DNA from: Rhizobium sp. L51/94
GTDB taxonomy: Bacteria > Pseudomonadota > Alphaproteobacteria > Rhizobiales > Rhizobiaceae
Reading direction: 5' to 3'
Assembly: GCF_019355555.1 (NCBI RefSeq)
Contig: NZ_CP072141.1
Span: 2,722,001 to 2,786,000, forward strand
DNA length: 64,000 nt
Below the pieces are notes generated by a model. That model ran no database searches. It was not told the DNA's origin and worked only from the letters and a program-made list of their open reading frames with translations. Below are positions 1 through 8,377 of the stretch, piece after piece (position 1 is the first letter of the stretch; each line of letters begins with the position of its first letter). The position numbers were made by a program, and so were the translations under genes.

Positions 1-111
1 GCAATCTTCGGCGCGCTGACGATCGCGGCCGTCCTATGGGCTGAAAATGGCAAGCTGTTTTCCCACCCCGGCGACGATCCCGTCCTCGACCCCGGCGCCA
101 TGCACGGCTGA
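1..111 (+). CDS. C-terminal end of an unidentified protein (partial)
   Basis: An open frame enters from the left edge and stops at TGA 109-111, giving the last 36 residues of a protein. The first 14 or so are hydrophobic and alanine-rich (AIFGALTIAAVLWAE), followed by a short polar tail with PGDDPVLDPG. This fits the last membrane helix and cytoplasmic tail of an integral membrane protein such as a transporter, but the fragment is too short to name. It converges on the inositol-monophosphatase gene, whose stop lies 10 bases away. The coding assignment rests on the frame being open from base 1 and on the tight convergent spacing. Confidence 0.5.
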   Translation, partial: AIFGALTIAAVLWAENGKLFSHPGDDPVLDPGAMHG

Positions 112-121
112 AACGCCAGCC

Positions 122-946
122 TCAGAGCGTGAAGACCTCACGGCGCAGCGTCTCCCAGGATGCCTTGTCCGGCGTGATCAGCAGCCCGCCGTCTGAGTGG
201 TGGGGCAGGTAGCGAGATCTATCGAAGCGCGCCGCATAGGCACCCGCCTCCTCGCTGATCAGCACGCCGGCCAGATGGTCCCAGGGCAGGATCTTGTTGT
301 ACATCAGGTAATGCACGTGGCCGCCGGCAAAGGTGCGGTATTCATGCGCCGCGCAGCGATAGTTGGAAGCAAAGCGCACCTTAGCGAGATTACCCATGAC
401 CTCGGCGCGCTTGCTCTTGTCGATGAAGCCCGTCGAGGCAAAACCGGTCATCTGCTCCAGTGGCACCGGCGCTGCCACGGACAGGCGCTCCGCCTCGCCG
501 CCTGGCCTGCGGAGCCAGGCGCCGCTACCTTTTTCCGCCATCACCCAGTCGTCGCCCATCGGATCGAATATGATCCCGGCGATGGTTTCACCTCGAACGA
601 CCACCGACGCCATGACGCCGAAGGCAGGAACGCCTGCGGCAAAGTTGAATGTGCCGTCGACCGGATCGACGATGATCGCAAGATCCGCGCCCTCAAGCTT
701 GCCGAGAAGATCCGGGTCGGCCGCGACCGATTCCTCGCCGATGAACACCGCCTCCGGCCAGAGCCTCTCGACCTCGGCCTTGATCATCCGCTCGGCCTGC
801 TCGTCGGCCTCGGTCACCAGATCGGTCGCTTCCGACTTTATACGGATATCGCCGGCACCGAGACGACGGAAGCGCGGCAGGATTTCAGCCTGCGCCGCGT
901 TTCGCAGCAGGTTGGCGAGAACGGTGATGTCGACGGTCGCGGTCAT
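122..946 (-). CDS. Inositol monophosphatase family protein (copy 1)
   Basis: The 274-residue product belongs to the Mg2+-dependent, Li+-sensitive phosphomonoesterase family (IMPase/SuhB/CysQ fold). The metal-site motifs are present in order: FIGEES near residue 68, VDPVDGTFNF near residue 92 (the family norm is DPIDGTTNF, so here Phe replaces the second Thr) and PWDHLAG near residue 223. The start ATG has GAGGAA about 8 bases upstream. A second homologue of the same size follows 21 bases upstream on the same strand, so the two look like a tandem duplication in one operon. The natural substrate (inositol phosphate, histidinol phosphate, PAP or other) cannot be read from the motifs. Confidence 0.9.
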   Translation of the reverse strand: MTATVDITVLANLLRNAAQAEILPRFRRLGAGDIRIKSEATDLVTEADEQAERMIKAEVERLWPEAVFIGEESVAADPDLLGKLEGADLAIIVDPVDGTFNFAAGVPAFGVMASVVVRGETIAGIIFDPMGDDWVMAEKGSGAWLRRPGGEAERLSVAAPVPLEQMTGFASTGFIDKSKRAEVMGNLAKVRFASNYRCAAHEYRTFAGGHVHYLMYNKILPWDHLAGVLISEEAGAYAARFDRSRYLPHHSDGGLLITPDKASWETLRREVFTL

Positions 947-967
947 GGCAGTGTTCCTCGATTGATG

Positions 968-1795
968 TCAGAGACCGATGATCTCCCGGCGAACCGCTTC
1001 CCAGCTCTCCCGGTCGGCAGCGGCAATGATGCCGCCGGTCATTTCGCCCGGTGGATGGGCCGAGCCGTCAAAGCGGGCGCTATAGCCACCCGCCTCGCGG
1101 TGGATCAGCAGCCCGGCCAGATGATCCCAGGGATTGAGCTTTTCATGGGCCACGAAGTCGATCTTGCCTGACGACAGCATCCAGTACTCATGGGCCGAGC
1201 AGTTGTAGTAGAAGCTCATCCGGATCTTGGCCATGTTGCTGGCAATTCGCGAACGTTCCGGCTCGCCCATATGCGCCCAGGCGACGATACCGGTCATGGA
1301 AGAAACGGGTTTCGGCGCAGCGACCCGCAGCCGCTGGGAACTGCCGTTGCTACGCGTCAGGTGCGCGCCTCCGCCGGCAACCGCAGTGATGGTGTCGCCG
1401 AGAACAGGATCATGGATAATGCCCGCCACGGTCTCGCCATTTGCGACGACGGCAAGGATGGTGCCGAACATCGGCAGGCCGGCCGCAAAGTTGAAAGTGC
1501 CGTCGACGGGATCTATGACGAAGGCAAGTTCCGCGCGGTTCAGGGCAGGCACCACCGAGCGATCGGTATCGTAAGCCTCCTCGCCGACGATGAGCGCTTG
1601 CGGGAAACGCTGCCGCAGGGCTTTCGTGATACGCTCCTCGGACAGCAGATCCGCCTGCGTCACGAGGTCGATGGACGATGTCTTTTCGGCGATGTCGGCG
1701 GTCTGAAGATTGCGGAAACGCGGCATGATTTCCGCTTCGCCAGCCTGCCGGACCTGTTCGACCAGGAAAGCGATGTCATTTTCGTTAATGGCCAT
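968..1795 (-). CDS. Inositol monophosphatase family protein (copy 2)
   Basis: The 275-residue product is a paralogue of the neighbouring copy and has the same motif order: IVGEEA, IDPVDGTFNF, PWDHLAG. I chose the ATG at 1795 (MAINENDIAF) because GAGGGAT lies about 10 bases upstream; an in-frame GTG at 1813 would add six residues and would swallow that Shine-Dalgarno sequence. Both copies share the unusual TFNF variant of the metal-binding motif and the AAG(V/L)P segment after it, which supports recent duplication followed by divergence in the C-terminal substrate-facing half. Role: hydrolysis of a small phosphate monoester; substrate unknown. Confidence 0.9.
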   Translation of the reverse strand: MAINENDIAFLVEQVRQAGEAEIMPRFRNLQTADIAEKTSSIDLVTQADLLSEERITKALRQRFPQALIVGEEAYDTDRSVVPALNRAELAFVIDPVDGTFNFAAGLPMFGTILAVVANGETVAGIIHDPVLGDTITAVAGGGAHLTRSNGSSQRLRVAAPKPVSSMTGIVAWAHMGEPERSRIASNMAKIRMSFYYNCSAHEYWMLSSGKIDFVAHEKLNPWDHLAGLLIHREAGGYSARFDGSAHPPGEMTGGIIAAADRESWEAVRREIIGL

Positions 1796-1843
1796 AAAAA
1801 CCCGATCCCTCACAATATGCTGCGCTGCGGCATAACCGCTATG

Positions 1844-2728
1844 TCACGACGGTTTTGTGACAGCAAGACCGGAAAAATCGAACAGGGCGGGATCGAGCAG
1901 ATGCGACGGGTTCACATGCGCCAGGGCGCGTAGCATTGTGTCCTTGCGGCCGGGCATGCGGCGTTCGATATCGGCGAGCATATCCTTCATGGCGTTGCGC
2001 TGCAGGCCATCCTGCGAGCCGCAGAGATCGCAGGGAATGATCGGGAACTGCATGGCGGCTGCGAACTTCGCAAGGTCGTCCTCGGCGGCATAGGCAAGCG
2101 GACGGAGCACCATCAGGTCGCCCTCGTCGTTGAGCAGCTTTGCCGGCATCGATGCCAGACGACCGCCATGAAAGAAGTTCATGAAGAAGGTCTCGAGGAT
2201 GTCTTCCCGGTGATGCCCGAGCACCAGCGCCTCGCAACCCTCCTCGCGAGCGATGCGATAGAGATTGCCGCGACGCAGCCGCGAGCAGAGCGAACAGTAT
2301 GTGCCCCCGGCCGGCACTTTTTCCTTCACGATGGAATATGTGTCCCGATACTCGATCCGGTGCGGCACGCCGACCTTCGTCAGGTACTCCGGCAGCACGT
2401 GCTTGGGAAAATTCGGCTGCCCCTGGTCGAGATTGCAGGCGATGAGGTCTACCGGCAGCAGCCCGCGCCATTTCAGGTCGAGCAGCAGCGACAGCAGGCC
2501 ATAGGAATCCTTGCCACCGGAGACACCAACCAGCCAGCGCTTCTGACCCTTCAGCATGTCGAAATCGTCAAATGCCTGGCGCACTTGGCGCAACAGGCGC
2601 TTGCGCAGCTTGTTGAAGGATACGGAGCGCGGCGCATCAGCGAAAAGCGGGTGCGCGCCGGCGGCATCCTCGATGTCGGCTTGGATTTCGTCGACCACGG
2701 GCATCGCTATGTTCATATCACCATCCAT
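1844..2728 (-). CDS. ttcA: tRNA 2-thiocytidine(32) synthetase TtcA
   Basis: TtcA uses ATP and an iron-sulfur cluster to thiolate C32 in the anticodon loop of certain tRNAs. The 294-residue product has the PP-loop SGGKDS at residues 70-75, the cluster-ligand pair CSLC at 145-148 and a further CDLC at 233-236, all in the order and spacing expected for TtcA. The segment [15 protein letters not shown] is the family signature around the active site. The start could be ATG 2728 or ATG 2716 (MNIAMPVV); the latter has GGATGG just upstream. It lies just upstream of, and on the same strand as, the two phosphatase genes, with 48 bases between its stop and the copy-2 start. Confidence 0.95.
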   Translation of the reverse strand: MDGDMNIAMPVVDEIQADIEDAAGAHPLFADAPRSVSFNKLRKRLLRQVRQAFDDFDMLKGQKRWLVGVSGGKDSYGLLSLLLDLKWRGLLPVDLIACNLDQGQPNFPKHVLPEYLTKVGVPHRIEYRDTYSIVKEKVPAGGTYCSLCSRLRRGNLYRIAREEGCEALVLGHHREDILETFFMNFFHGGRLASMPAKLLNDEGDLMVLRPLAYAAEDDLAKFAAAMQFPIIPCDLCGSQDGLQRNAMKDMLADIERRMPGRKDTMLRALAHVNPSHLLDPALFDFSGLAVTKPS

Positions 2729-2787
2729 CCAGGGTCGGCTGCCCTTGCCTCAGGCCATAGCAGAACGGCCCACCGAAGACACGCCTC

Positions 2788-3717
2788 TCAATCGCCAAAT
2801 ACCGACCAGCCGGTACGCGCCGCCAGCATTTCGAGCGCCACTGCGCCCAACTGCGAGTTGCCGACCTTGTTCAGCCCCGGCGACCAGACGGCGATGGAGG
2901 CGACCCCGGGCGCGATTGCCAGGATACCGCCGCCGACGCCGCTCTTGCCGGGCAGGCCGACGTGATAGGCAAAGTCACCGGATCCATCGTAATGGCCGCA
3001 CATCAGCATCAGCGCATTGATGCGCCGCGCCCGCTTCGGCGACACGACGGAATGGCCGGTGACCGGGTTGCTGCCGCGCGCGGCGAGATAGAGCCCCGCC
3101 TTCGACAGCTGGCTGCAACTCATGGCCAGTGCGCACTGGTGAAAATAGACGCCCAGTACATGCTCGACGGGATTTTCGATGTTGTGGTAGGCCCGCATGA
3201 AATTGGTCAGGGCAAAGTTTCGAAAACCGGTCTGCGCCTCGGAGCGGGCGACGCGGTCGTCGATGAGAATCGATTCGTCATCGGCCAGATACCGCATGAA
3301 CCGCAGGAACTCGCCGATCACTTCTTTTGGCGCATGGCCGGAGAGAACGACATCGGTAACCGCAATGGCGCCGGCATTGATGAAGGGGTTGCGCGGAATG
3401 CCGGCTTCCTGCTCGAGTTGGACGATGGAATTGAAGGCCGAACCCGATGGCTCGCGACCCACTCGTTTCCACAGCTGCTCGCCGATCTTGCCGAGCGCCA
3501 GCGTCAGCATGAAGACTTTCGAGATACTCTGGATCGAGAACGACATTTCGGCATCGCCGACGCGATAGACGCGGCCATCGACGGTGGTGATCGCCATGCC
3601 GAACTGGCGGACGTCGACCTTGGCAAGCTCGGGGATATAATCGGCAACCTTGCCCTCGCCGAGCCGTGGCAACAGGTCGGCATGAATGCTGTCGAGGATC
3701 GCCTGCACGTCGGTCAT
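2788..3717 (-). CDS. glsA: Glutaminase A
   Basis: This enzyme hydrolyses L-glutamine to glutamate and ammonia using a serine-dependent beta-lactamase-like fold. The 309-residue length is normal for the family. The catalytic SxxK motif is visible as SISK at residues 64-67, followed by family segments such as [20 protein letters not shown] and the C-terminal SGVGGGI. The start ATG at 3717 is preceded by GGAGGCG at good spacing. The gene lies downstream of rpsD but is separated from it by an intrinsic terminator, so it is probably transcribed independently of the ribosomal gene. Confidence 0.95.
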   Translation of the reverse strand: MTDVQAILDSIHADLLPRLGEGKVADYIPELAKVDVRQFGMAITTVDGRVYRVGDAEMSFSIQSISKVFMLTLALGKIGEQLWKRVGREPSGSAFNSIVQLEQEAGIPRNPFINAGAIAVTDVVLSGHAPKEVIGEFLRFMRYLADDESILIDDRVARSEAQTGFRNFALTNFMRAYHNIENPVEHVLGVYFHQCALAMSCSQLSKAGLYLAARGSNPVTGHSVVSPKRARRINALMLMCGHYDGSGDFAYHVGLPGKSGVGGGILAIAPGVASIAVWSPGLNKVGNSQLGAVALEMLAARTGWSVFGD

Positions 3718-3732
3718 CGTCGCCTCCGAATA

Positions 3733-3760
3733 GAAAAAAGCCGCCCCGAGGAGCGGCTTT
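3733..3760 (-). terminator. Intrinsic terminator of rpsD
   Basis: On the minus strand, AAAGCCGC and GCGGCTTT form an 8-bp stem closing a short GC-rich loop, followed directly by TTTTTTCTA. It lies 25 bases beyond the rpsD stop and just before the glsA start, so it separates the two genes. Confidence 0.85.
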
Positions 3761-3784
3761 CCAATAGTATGATAATCGCGTCGA

Positions 3785-4402
3785 TTAACGCGAGTAGAAT
3801 TCGACGACCAGCTGCGGTTCCATGACGACGGCGTAAGGAACGTCGGTCAGGGTCGGCACGCGGACGAAAGTCGCAACCATCTTGTTGTGGTCGACTTCGA
3901 TGTAGTCAGGAACATCGCGCTCAGCGAGGCCAACGGCTTCGAGAACGATGACCAGCTGCTTCGACTTCTGACGCACTTCGATAACATCGCCGGCCTTGCA
4001 ACGGTAGGAACCGATGTTGACGCGGACGCCGTTGACCGTGACGTGGCCGTGGTTGACGAACTGACGGGCAGCAAAGACCGTTGGAACGAACTTGGCGCGA
4101 TAGACGATCGCATCCAGACGCGATTCCAGCAGACCGATCAGGTTTTCAGACGTATCGCCCTTGCGGCGGTCGGCTTCGGCGAAGATCGCGCGGAACTGTT
4201 TTTCGCGCAGGTCGCCGTAGTAGCCCTTGAGCTTCTGCTTGGCGCGCAGCTGAACGCCGAAATCCGAAAGCTTACCCTTGCGGCGCTGACCGTGCTGGCC
4301 AGGACCGTATTCGCGACGGTTGACCGGCGACTTCGGGCGGCCCCAGATGTTCTCGCCCATACGGCGATCGATTTTATACTTGGATGATGCGCGCTTGCTC
4401 AT
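3785..4402 (-). CDS. rpsD: 30S ribosomal protein S4
   Basis: S4 is a primary 16S rRNA-binding protein that nucleates assembly of the 30S body. The 205-residue product starts [20 protein letters not shown], typical of the alphaproteobacterial C-minus (zinc-free) type. The S4 RNA-binding domain is in the middle ([13 protein letters not shown], then [13 protein letters not shown]), and the protein ends LVVEFYSR. It stands alone here rather than in the alpha operon with rpsK and rpoA, as in other rhizobia. A 6-bp hairpin (4471-4476 with 4485-4490) lies about 70 bases upstream of the start; any regulatory role is unproven. Confidence 0.98.
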   Translation of the reverse strand: MSKRASSKYKIDRRMGENIWGRPKSPVNRREYGPGQHGQRRKGKLSDFGVQLRAKQKLKGYYGDLREKQFRAIFAEADRRKGDTSENLIGLLESRLDAIVYRAKFVPTVFAARQFVNHGHVTVNGVRVNIGSYRCKAGDVIEVRQKSKQLVIVLEAVGLAERDVPDYIEVDHNKMVATFVRVPTLTDVPYAVVMEPQLVVEFYSR

Positions 4403-4624
4403 CGTATTTCCCTATCAAGATGTTCGACCGGTTTGTTGCCAAACCAGATCAAGGAAACACGCCCTCCTCTGAACCCGGTTTTCGGGGTTCCGACAGGTTC
4501 CTCACATTCGCGAACGGAGGAGCCACGGGACATGTCAAATGAAACACCGGACATTTCTGCCCGGCGTTGGGCGCTGTTTAGGCAGAAGTCATGGAATTGT
4601 CAACAACGGATGCCGCTAGGAAAC

Positions 4625-4651
4625 GCCTGTACCGGCAAAACCGGCACAGGC
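4625..4651 (-). terminator. Hairpin downstream of the HerA-like ATPase gene
   Basis: GCCTGT-A-CCGG, CAAAA, CCGG-C-ACAGGC folds into a ten-pair stem with one mismatch. It is 31 bases past the ATPase stop. The minus strand continues into GTTTCC only, so termination strength is uncertain. Confidence 0.45.
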
Positions 4652-4681
4652 CAGCCATTCAACCACAAAGCTAGCCTTGAA

Positions 4682-6196
4682 TCACTCGGCTGCCGTCTGT
4701 GTCACGCTGACATCGTCGACGGCATTGGCGTCGCCCGGCGCCGTCTGGCAATCGATATCGGGAAAAGCCACGACTCGCCTGCCGGAAAAATCGGTGTGCA
4801 CCACGACGCTGCCCTGTTCCTCGAAATAGCTGAGCAGGCGTCTGGCGCGTCGGGCGGAGTGCGTGCCGTAGGCGCGCGCGATCCGCGCATCCGACGGGCA
4901 CGGCTCGCCGCAGATGGCAGCCTTTGCGAGCATCAGGAACACGCCTTGCAGATCGTCGGTGACGCCCTTCGACAACGTCATCGCCGTCGCCCAGTTTTCC
5001 GTCTCGGCAGTCACCGGATCGACGCCGGAGCGCGAGATCGCCACCCGGTGACGGAAATCCGGCATCGACAGCGGCGGCCCTGGAATGCGCCGCATGCGCA
5101 CCCGCACCAGGAACTCCTGGTAGAGCACTGAATCGGTTCGGAAGCCGGAGGCAGGATCGTCGAGGATTTCAGCCAGTACGGCGCCCAGCCGCTCCTGCCG
5201 CTCCTCGGGGCTCACATCCGCCTGCTTCGGCCGGGCATCCTCGATCGGCGCCATTGCCGGCGGCACAAACCGCGAAAGCTCGGCCAGGATATCCGTCGTC
5301 GGCCTGGGCGTCGGTGTGCGGCGCACGGCAGCGCGCTGGAATTCCTGCGGATCCGGCGTGAAGATCAGGTCCTCGACATCCATCGGCGCATCCGGCAGCG
5401 GCATCAGCTTCGGGCTAGACGAGCGCGCCGAGGTTTCCACGGCACCGATGGTGATCGGCATCGGGCGGCGCGAGAGGGCCGGACCAAGCGCTACGAAATG
5501 GCCGCGCTGCAGGTCGCGGAACATCTCCGCCTGGCGCCGGTCCATGCCGAGCAGGTCGGCGGCACGCGCCATGTCGATGTCGAGGAAGGTGCGGCCCATC
5601 AGGAAGTTCGAGGCTTCGGCCGCCACGTTCTTGGCAAGCTTTGCCAGCCGCTGCGTGGCGATGACGCCGGCGAGCCCGCGCTTGCGGCCACGGCACATCA
5701 GGTTGGTCATCGCGCCGAGCGACATCTTGCGGGCATCGTCCGAGACTTCGCCGGCAACGGCGGGCGCGAACATCTGCGCCTCGTCGACGACGACAAGCAC
5801 CGGATACCAGTATTCGCGGTCGGCATCGAACATGCCGTTCAAAAAGGCGGCGGCGGCGCGCATCTGCTGCTCGACATCGAGCCCCTCGAGCGTCAGGACG
5901 CAGGAGACCCGGTGCTGCCGGATGCGCGTCGCAATGCCCGTCAGTTCCGCCTCGCTACGCTCGCCATCGACGATCACATGGCCGAACTTGTCGGCAAGCG
6001 TAACGAAATCACCCTCGGGATCGATGATGCATTGCTGCACCCATTGCGCCGATTGCTCCAGCAGGCGCCGCAGAAGATGGGATTTGCCGGAGCCGGAATT
6101 GCCCTGCACCAGCAGGCGCGTCGCCAGCAGCTCCTCGATATCGAGCTGGGCGCTGGTCCCGCCGGACGCCGTCCCCATGTCGATGCCGACCTGCAA
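4682..6196 (-). CDS. HerA-like (DUF87) ATP-binding protein
   Basis: The 504-residue product has an N-terminal P-loop ATPase domain of the HerA/FtsK type. Walker A is GNSGSGKS at residues 32-39 and Walker B is VLVVVDEAQMF, followed by the CRGRKRGLAGVIATQR segment typical of DUF87 (sensor and arginine region). A proline-rich linker follows (residues about 260-310). The C-terminal half has no motif I recognise; its segment DARIARAYGTHSARRARRLL resembles a DNA-binding helical element. The start is TTG at 6196 with GAGG 9 bases upstream. Bacterial relatives are linked to DNA translocation or repair, but no NurA nuclease gene accompanies it, so the role is open. Confidence 0.75.
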   Translation of the reverse strand: MQVGIDMGTASGGTSAQLDIEELLATRLLVQGNSGSGKSHLLRRLLEQSAQWVQQCIIDPEGDFVTLADKFGHVIVDGERSEAELTGIATRIRQHRVSCVLTLEGLDVEQQMRAAAAFLNGMFDADREYWYPVLVVVDEAQMFAPAVAGEVSDDARKMSLGAMTNLMCRGRKRGLAGVIATQRLAKLAKNVAAEASNFLMGRTFLDIDMARAADLLGMDRRQAEMFRDLQRGHFVALGPALSRRPMPITIGAVETSARSSSPKLMPLPDAPMDVEDLIFTPDPQEFQRAAVRRTPTPRPTTDILAELSRFVPPAMAPIEDARPKQADVSPEERQERLGAVLAEILDDPASGFRTDSVLYQEFLVRVRMRRIPGPPLSMPDFRHRVAISRSGVDPVTAETENWATAMTLSKGVTDDLQGVFLMLAKAAICGEPCPSDARIARAYGTHSARRARRLLSYFEEQGSVVVHTDFSGRRVVAFPDIDCQTAPGDANAVDDVSVTQTAAE

Positions 6197-6364
6197 TGCA
6201 CTACCTCGTTCAGTCTAGACTCAGGAAATGTGAAGCTGCCATTGTTCAGCAACGGCGCGCTTCCGTCTATCAGAGAATTGCCGGGCGTTCGCCGCCGCGT
6301 TTGGGAAACCCACAAGGGATTTGCAAAGCGCACGCTGGCGCCGTTCAGTGCGGGCCACAGCCTC

Positions 6365-6652
6365 TCATGCGGCCTTGTCGTCCAATGGCCTCACCGCTGG
6401 ATGATCGCGCTTCAAGGCTTGCGCCAGATCGTAATTGCATTGAAGCCCCAGCCAGAAGCGCGCCTTGCTGACGCCGGCCATTTCCAGCCGGACTGCGAGA
6501 TCCGGGCTTATGGCTGCTCGGCCATTCAGAACGCGCGACAACGATACGCGTGAAATCTTCAGGCGCTCGGCAGCCTCGGTAACGGGAAGCCCCAATGGCA
6601 GAAGGAAATCCTGTCGCAACAATTCTCCGGGATGAGGAGGAGATTTCATCAT
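6365..6652 (-). CDS. higA: HigA-family antitoxin / XRE-type regulator, without HigB
   Basis: The 95-residue product begins MMKSPPHPGELLRQDFL and carries a helix-turn-helix around LPVTEAAERLKISRVSLSRV, followed by NGRAAISPDLAVRLEMA, the pattern of HigA/VapI antitoxins. The ATG pair at 6652/6649 is preceded by AAGAGG; an in-frame GTG at 6691 would add 13 residues and is less likely. HigA normally follows a RelE-like higB toxin. Only 40 bases separate it from the murI stop upstream, and no toxin-like frame is seen within 6.2-6.7 kb. It is therefore an orphan antitoxin-like regulator in this window. Confidence 0.8.
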   Translation of the reverse strand: MMKSPPHPGELLRQDFLLPLGLPVTEAAERLKISRVSLSRVLNGRAAISPDLAVRLEMAGVSKARFWLGLQCNYDLAQALKRDHPAVRPLDDKAA

Positions 6653-6692
6653 GTCGGGGACCTCTTGGTTATACGCGCTCCATAACAGCACA

Positions 6693-7493
6693 CTAAGCCC
6701 TCAGCCCAAACCCCTGCATCAGTCGCCGCGTCGCAAAATCCGGATTGCCCGAGGTGAACACCGCGAAGTCGTCCGCTTCCGGGTGAACGGCATCGGCGAG
6801 GACAGGCACGAGGCTGCGGGCGCGGCGGGCGATGGCCTCGGCGGGGTCGAGCCAGTCGACCGGCCAGGGTGCCAGGCGACGGAAGAGGTTGGCCATGAAC
6901 GGATAGTGGGTGCAGGCGAGCACGACGATGTCGGTCTTGCGACCCTCCTTTTCCACGAAGCATTGGCCGATCTCCTGCAGCACGGCTTCGTCGGAGACCG
7001 GTTCGCCCCGGATATAAGCTTCCGCCATCCGCGCCAGGTTTTCCGAGCCGACGAGGCGGACATGGCACTGGGCGGCAAACGACTGGATCAGGTCGCGGGT
7101 ATAGGCGCGCTTGACGGTTCCAGGCGTCGCCAGCACCGAGACGAGGCCGGAGCGGGTCCGCTCGGCCGCCGGTTTGATGGCTGGCACGGTGCCAACGAAC
7201 GTCATGTCAGGAAAGGCGGCGCGCAGATCGGCGCCAGCCAGCGTGAAGGCGGTGTTGCAGGCAATGATGCAGATCTCGGGATCGTATTCGGCCAGCAGTC
7301 GAGCGAAGAGCGAGATGATGCGGTCTTTCAGCGGCTGCTCTTCCCAGCCGCCATAGGGGAAGCCGGCATCGTCGGCTACATAGACGAAGCCGCGCTCCGG
7401 CATCAGCACCCGCGCCTCGCGCAACACGGTCAGGCCGCCGATGCCCGAATCGAAGACCAGGATCGGCTTGGGCTCAGTCGTCGGCGCTGTCAT
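6693..7493 (-). CDS. murI: Glutamate racemase
   Basis: MurI interconverts L- and D-glutamate for peptidoglycan. The product has the DSGIGGLTV substrate motif near the N-terminus and the two catalytic cysteines, Cys79 in IIACNTAF and Cys194 in [11 protein letters not shown] chose ATG 7493 ([10 protein letters not shown], 266 residues); it has AAGGA 11 bases upstream and overlaps the trmJ stop by 20 bases. An in-frame ATG at 7517 would add eight residues (MPPRKNPS). The overlap implies translational coupling with trmJ. Confidence 0.95.
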   Translation of the reverse strand: MTAPTTEPKPILVFDSGIGGLTVLREARVLMPERGFVYVADDAGFPYGGWEEQPLKDRIISLFARLLAEYDPEICIIACNTAFTLAGADLRAAFPDMTFVGTVPAIKPAAERTRSGLVSVLATPGTVKRAYTRDLIQSFAAQCHVRLVGSENLARMAEAYIRGEPVSDEAVLQEIGQCFVEKEGRKTDIVVLACTHYPFMANLFRRLAPWPVDWLDPAEAIARRARSLVPVLADAVHPEADDFAVFTSGNPDFATRRLMQGFGLRA

Positions 7494-8301
7494 CGACGGG
7501 TTTTTCCTTGGCGGCATTGCGCGGTTCGGCGCGGGACACGTTCCGCGGAAAGCGATCCAGCGACGAGATCACGCCACGCATGACACTGATCTCCTGCTCG
7601 GTGAACCCTTGCCGCGAAAACACAGCCCGGAGATTGTCGACCATCTTCGGCTTTTTTTCGATGGGATGAAAATAATTCCGCGCGCTCAGCGCTTCCTCGA
7701 CATGGTCGAACAGCCCCTGAAGCTGCGATTTCGTCGATGGGCGCTGCGGATTGGCGGCAAAGCTGGTGACGCTCAGGTCCTCCATGCCGGACTTCATCCA
7801 CTCATAGGACATCAGCAGCACGGCCTGGGCGATGTTCAGCGAGGCAAAAGCGGGATTGACCGGGAAAGTGACGATCTCGTCGGCCAACGCCACTTCCTCG
7901 TTGCTGAGACCCCAGCGCTCGCGCCCGAACAGAACGCCGCAGCGCTCGCCGGCGACAAAACGCCCCCGCAGTGTCTCCGCAGCCACGACAGGCGAGCGGA
8001 CAGGCTTGTAGCCGTAGCGCTCGCGGGCCGTCGTGGCATACACGAAATGAAGATCGGCAATAGCTTCTTCCAGGGTCGGAAATACGCGCGTCGCCTCAAT
8101 GACATGACTGGCATTTGAGGCAGCGGCAGTCGCCTTTTCGTTCGGCCATCCGTCGCGCGGGTTTACGAGACGCAGTTCGGCAAGGCCGAAATTCGCCATG
8201 GCGCGCGCCACCATGCCGATATTCTCGCCCATCTGCGGCTCGACCAGTATGATGACCGGCCCCTCGGCCAGCAACGGCTTTTCGCTGTTTGTTCCTGACA
8301 T
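7474..8301 (-). CDS. trmJ: tRNA/rRNA methyltransferase of the SpoU/TrmJ family
   Basis: The 275-residue product starts [20 protein letters not shown] and shows the SPOUT-fold methyltransferase motifs: [20 protein letters not shown] (motif 1), [15 protein letters not shown] (motif 2) and [20 protein letters not shown] (motif 3, cofactor knot). TrmJ methylates the 2'-OH of nucleotide 32 in tRNA. The frame is open upstream to 8523, but that extension overlaps the end of the FUSC gene and is not family-like, so the ATG at 8301 is preferred. It shares an operon with murI. Confidence 0.9.
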   Translation of the reverse strand: MSGTNSEKPLLAEGPVIILVEPQMGENIGMVARAMANFGLAELRLVNPRDGWPNEKATAAASNASHVIEATRVFPTLEEAIADLHFVYATTARERYGYKPVRSPVVAAETLRGRFVAGERCGVLFGRERWGLSNEEVALADEIVTFPVNPAFASLNIAQAVLLMSYEWMKSGMEDLSVTSFAANPQRPSTKSQLQGLFDHVEEALSARNYFHPIEKKPKMVDNLRAVFSRQGFTEQEISVMRGVISSLDRFPRNVSRAEPRNAAKEKPVDDSADD

Positions 8302-8377
8302 GACTATCCTCGATGCGCCGCAGTGGCGAAATTGCTGCCGGAAATACCCGCGAAGGCCCGGAACGGCAAGCCCCGGC

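Noticed and set aside
4471..4490. rpsD leader hairpin as an S4 autoregulatory element
   Set aside because: Only a 6-bp stem; known S4 leader motifs are larger and from other phyla, so it is kept as a remark only.
6197..6364. Possible higB toxin near higA
   Set aside because: No RelE-like frame on either strand; the frame at 5974-6333 is a shadow of the ATPase start.
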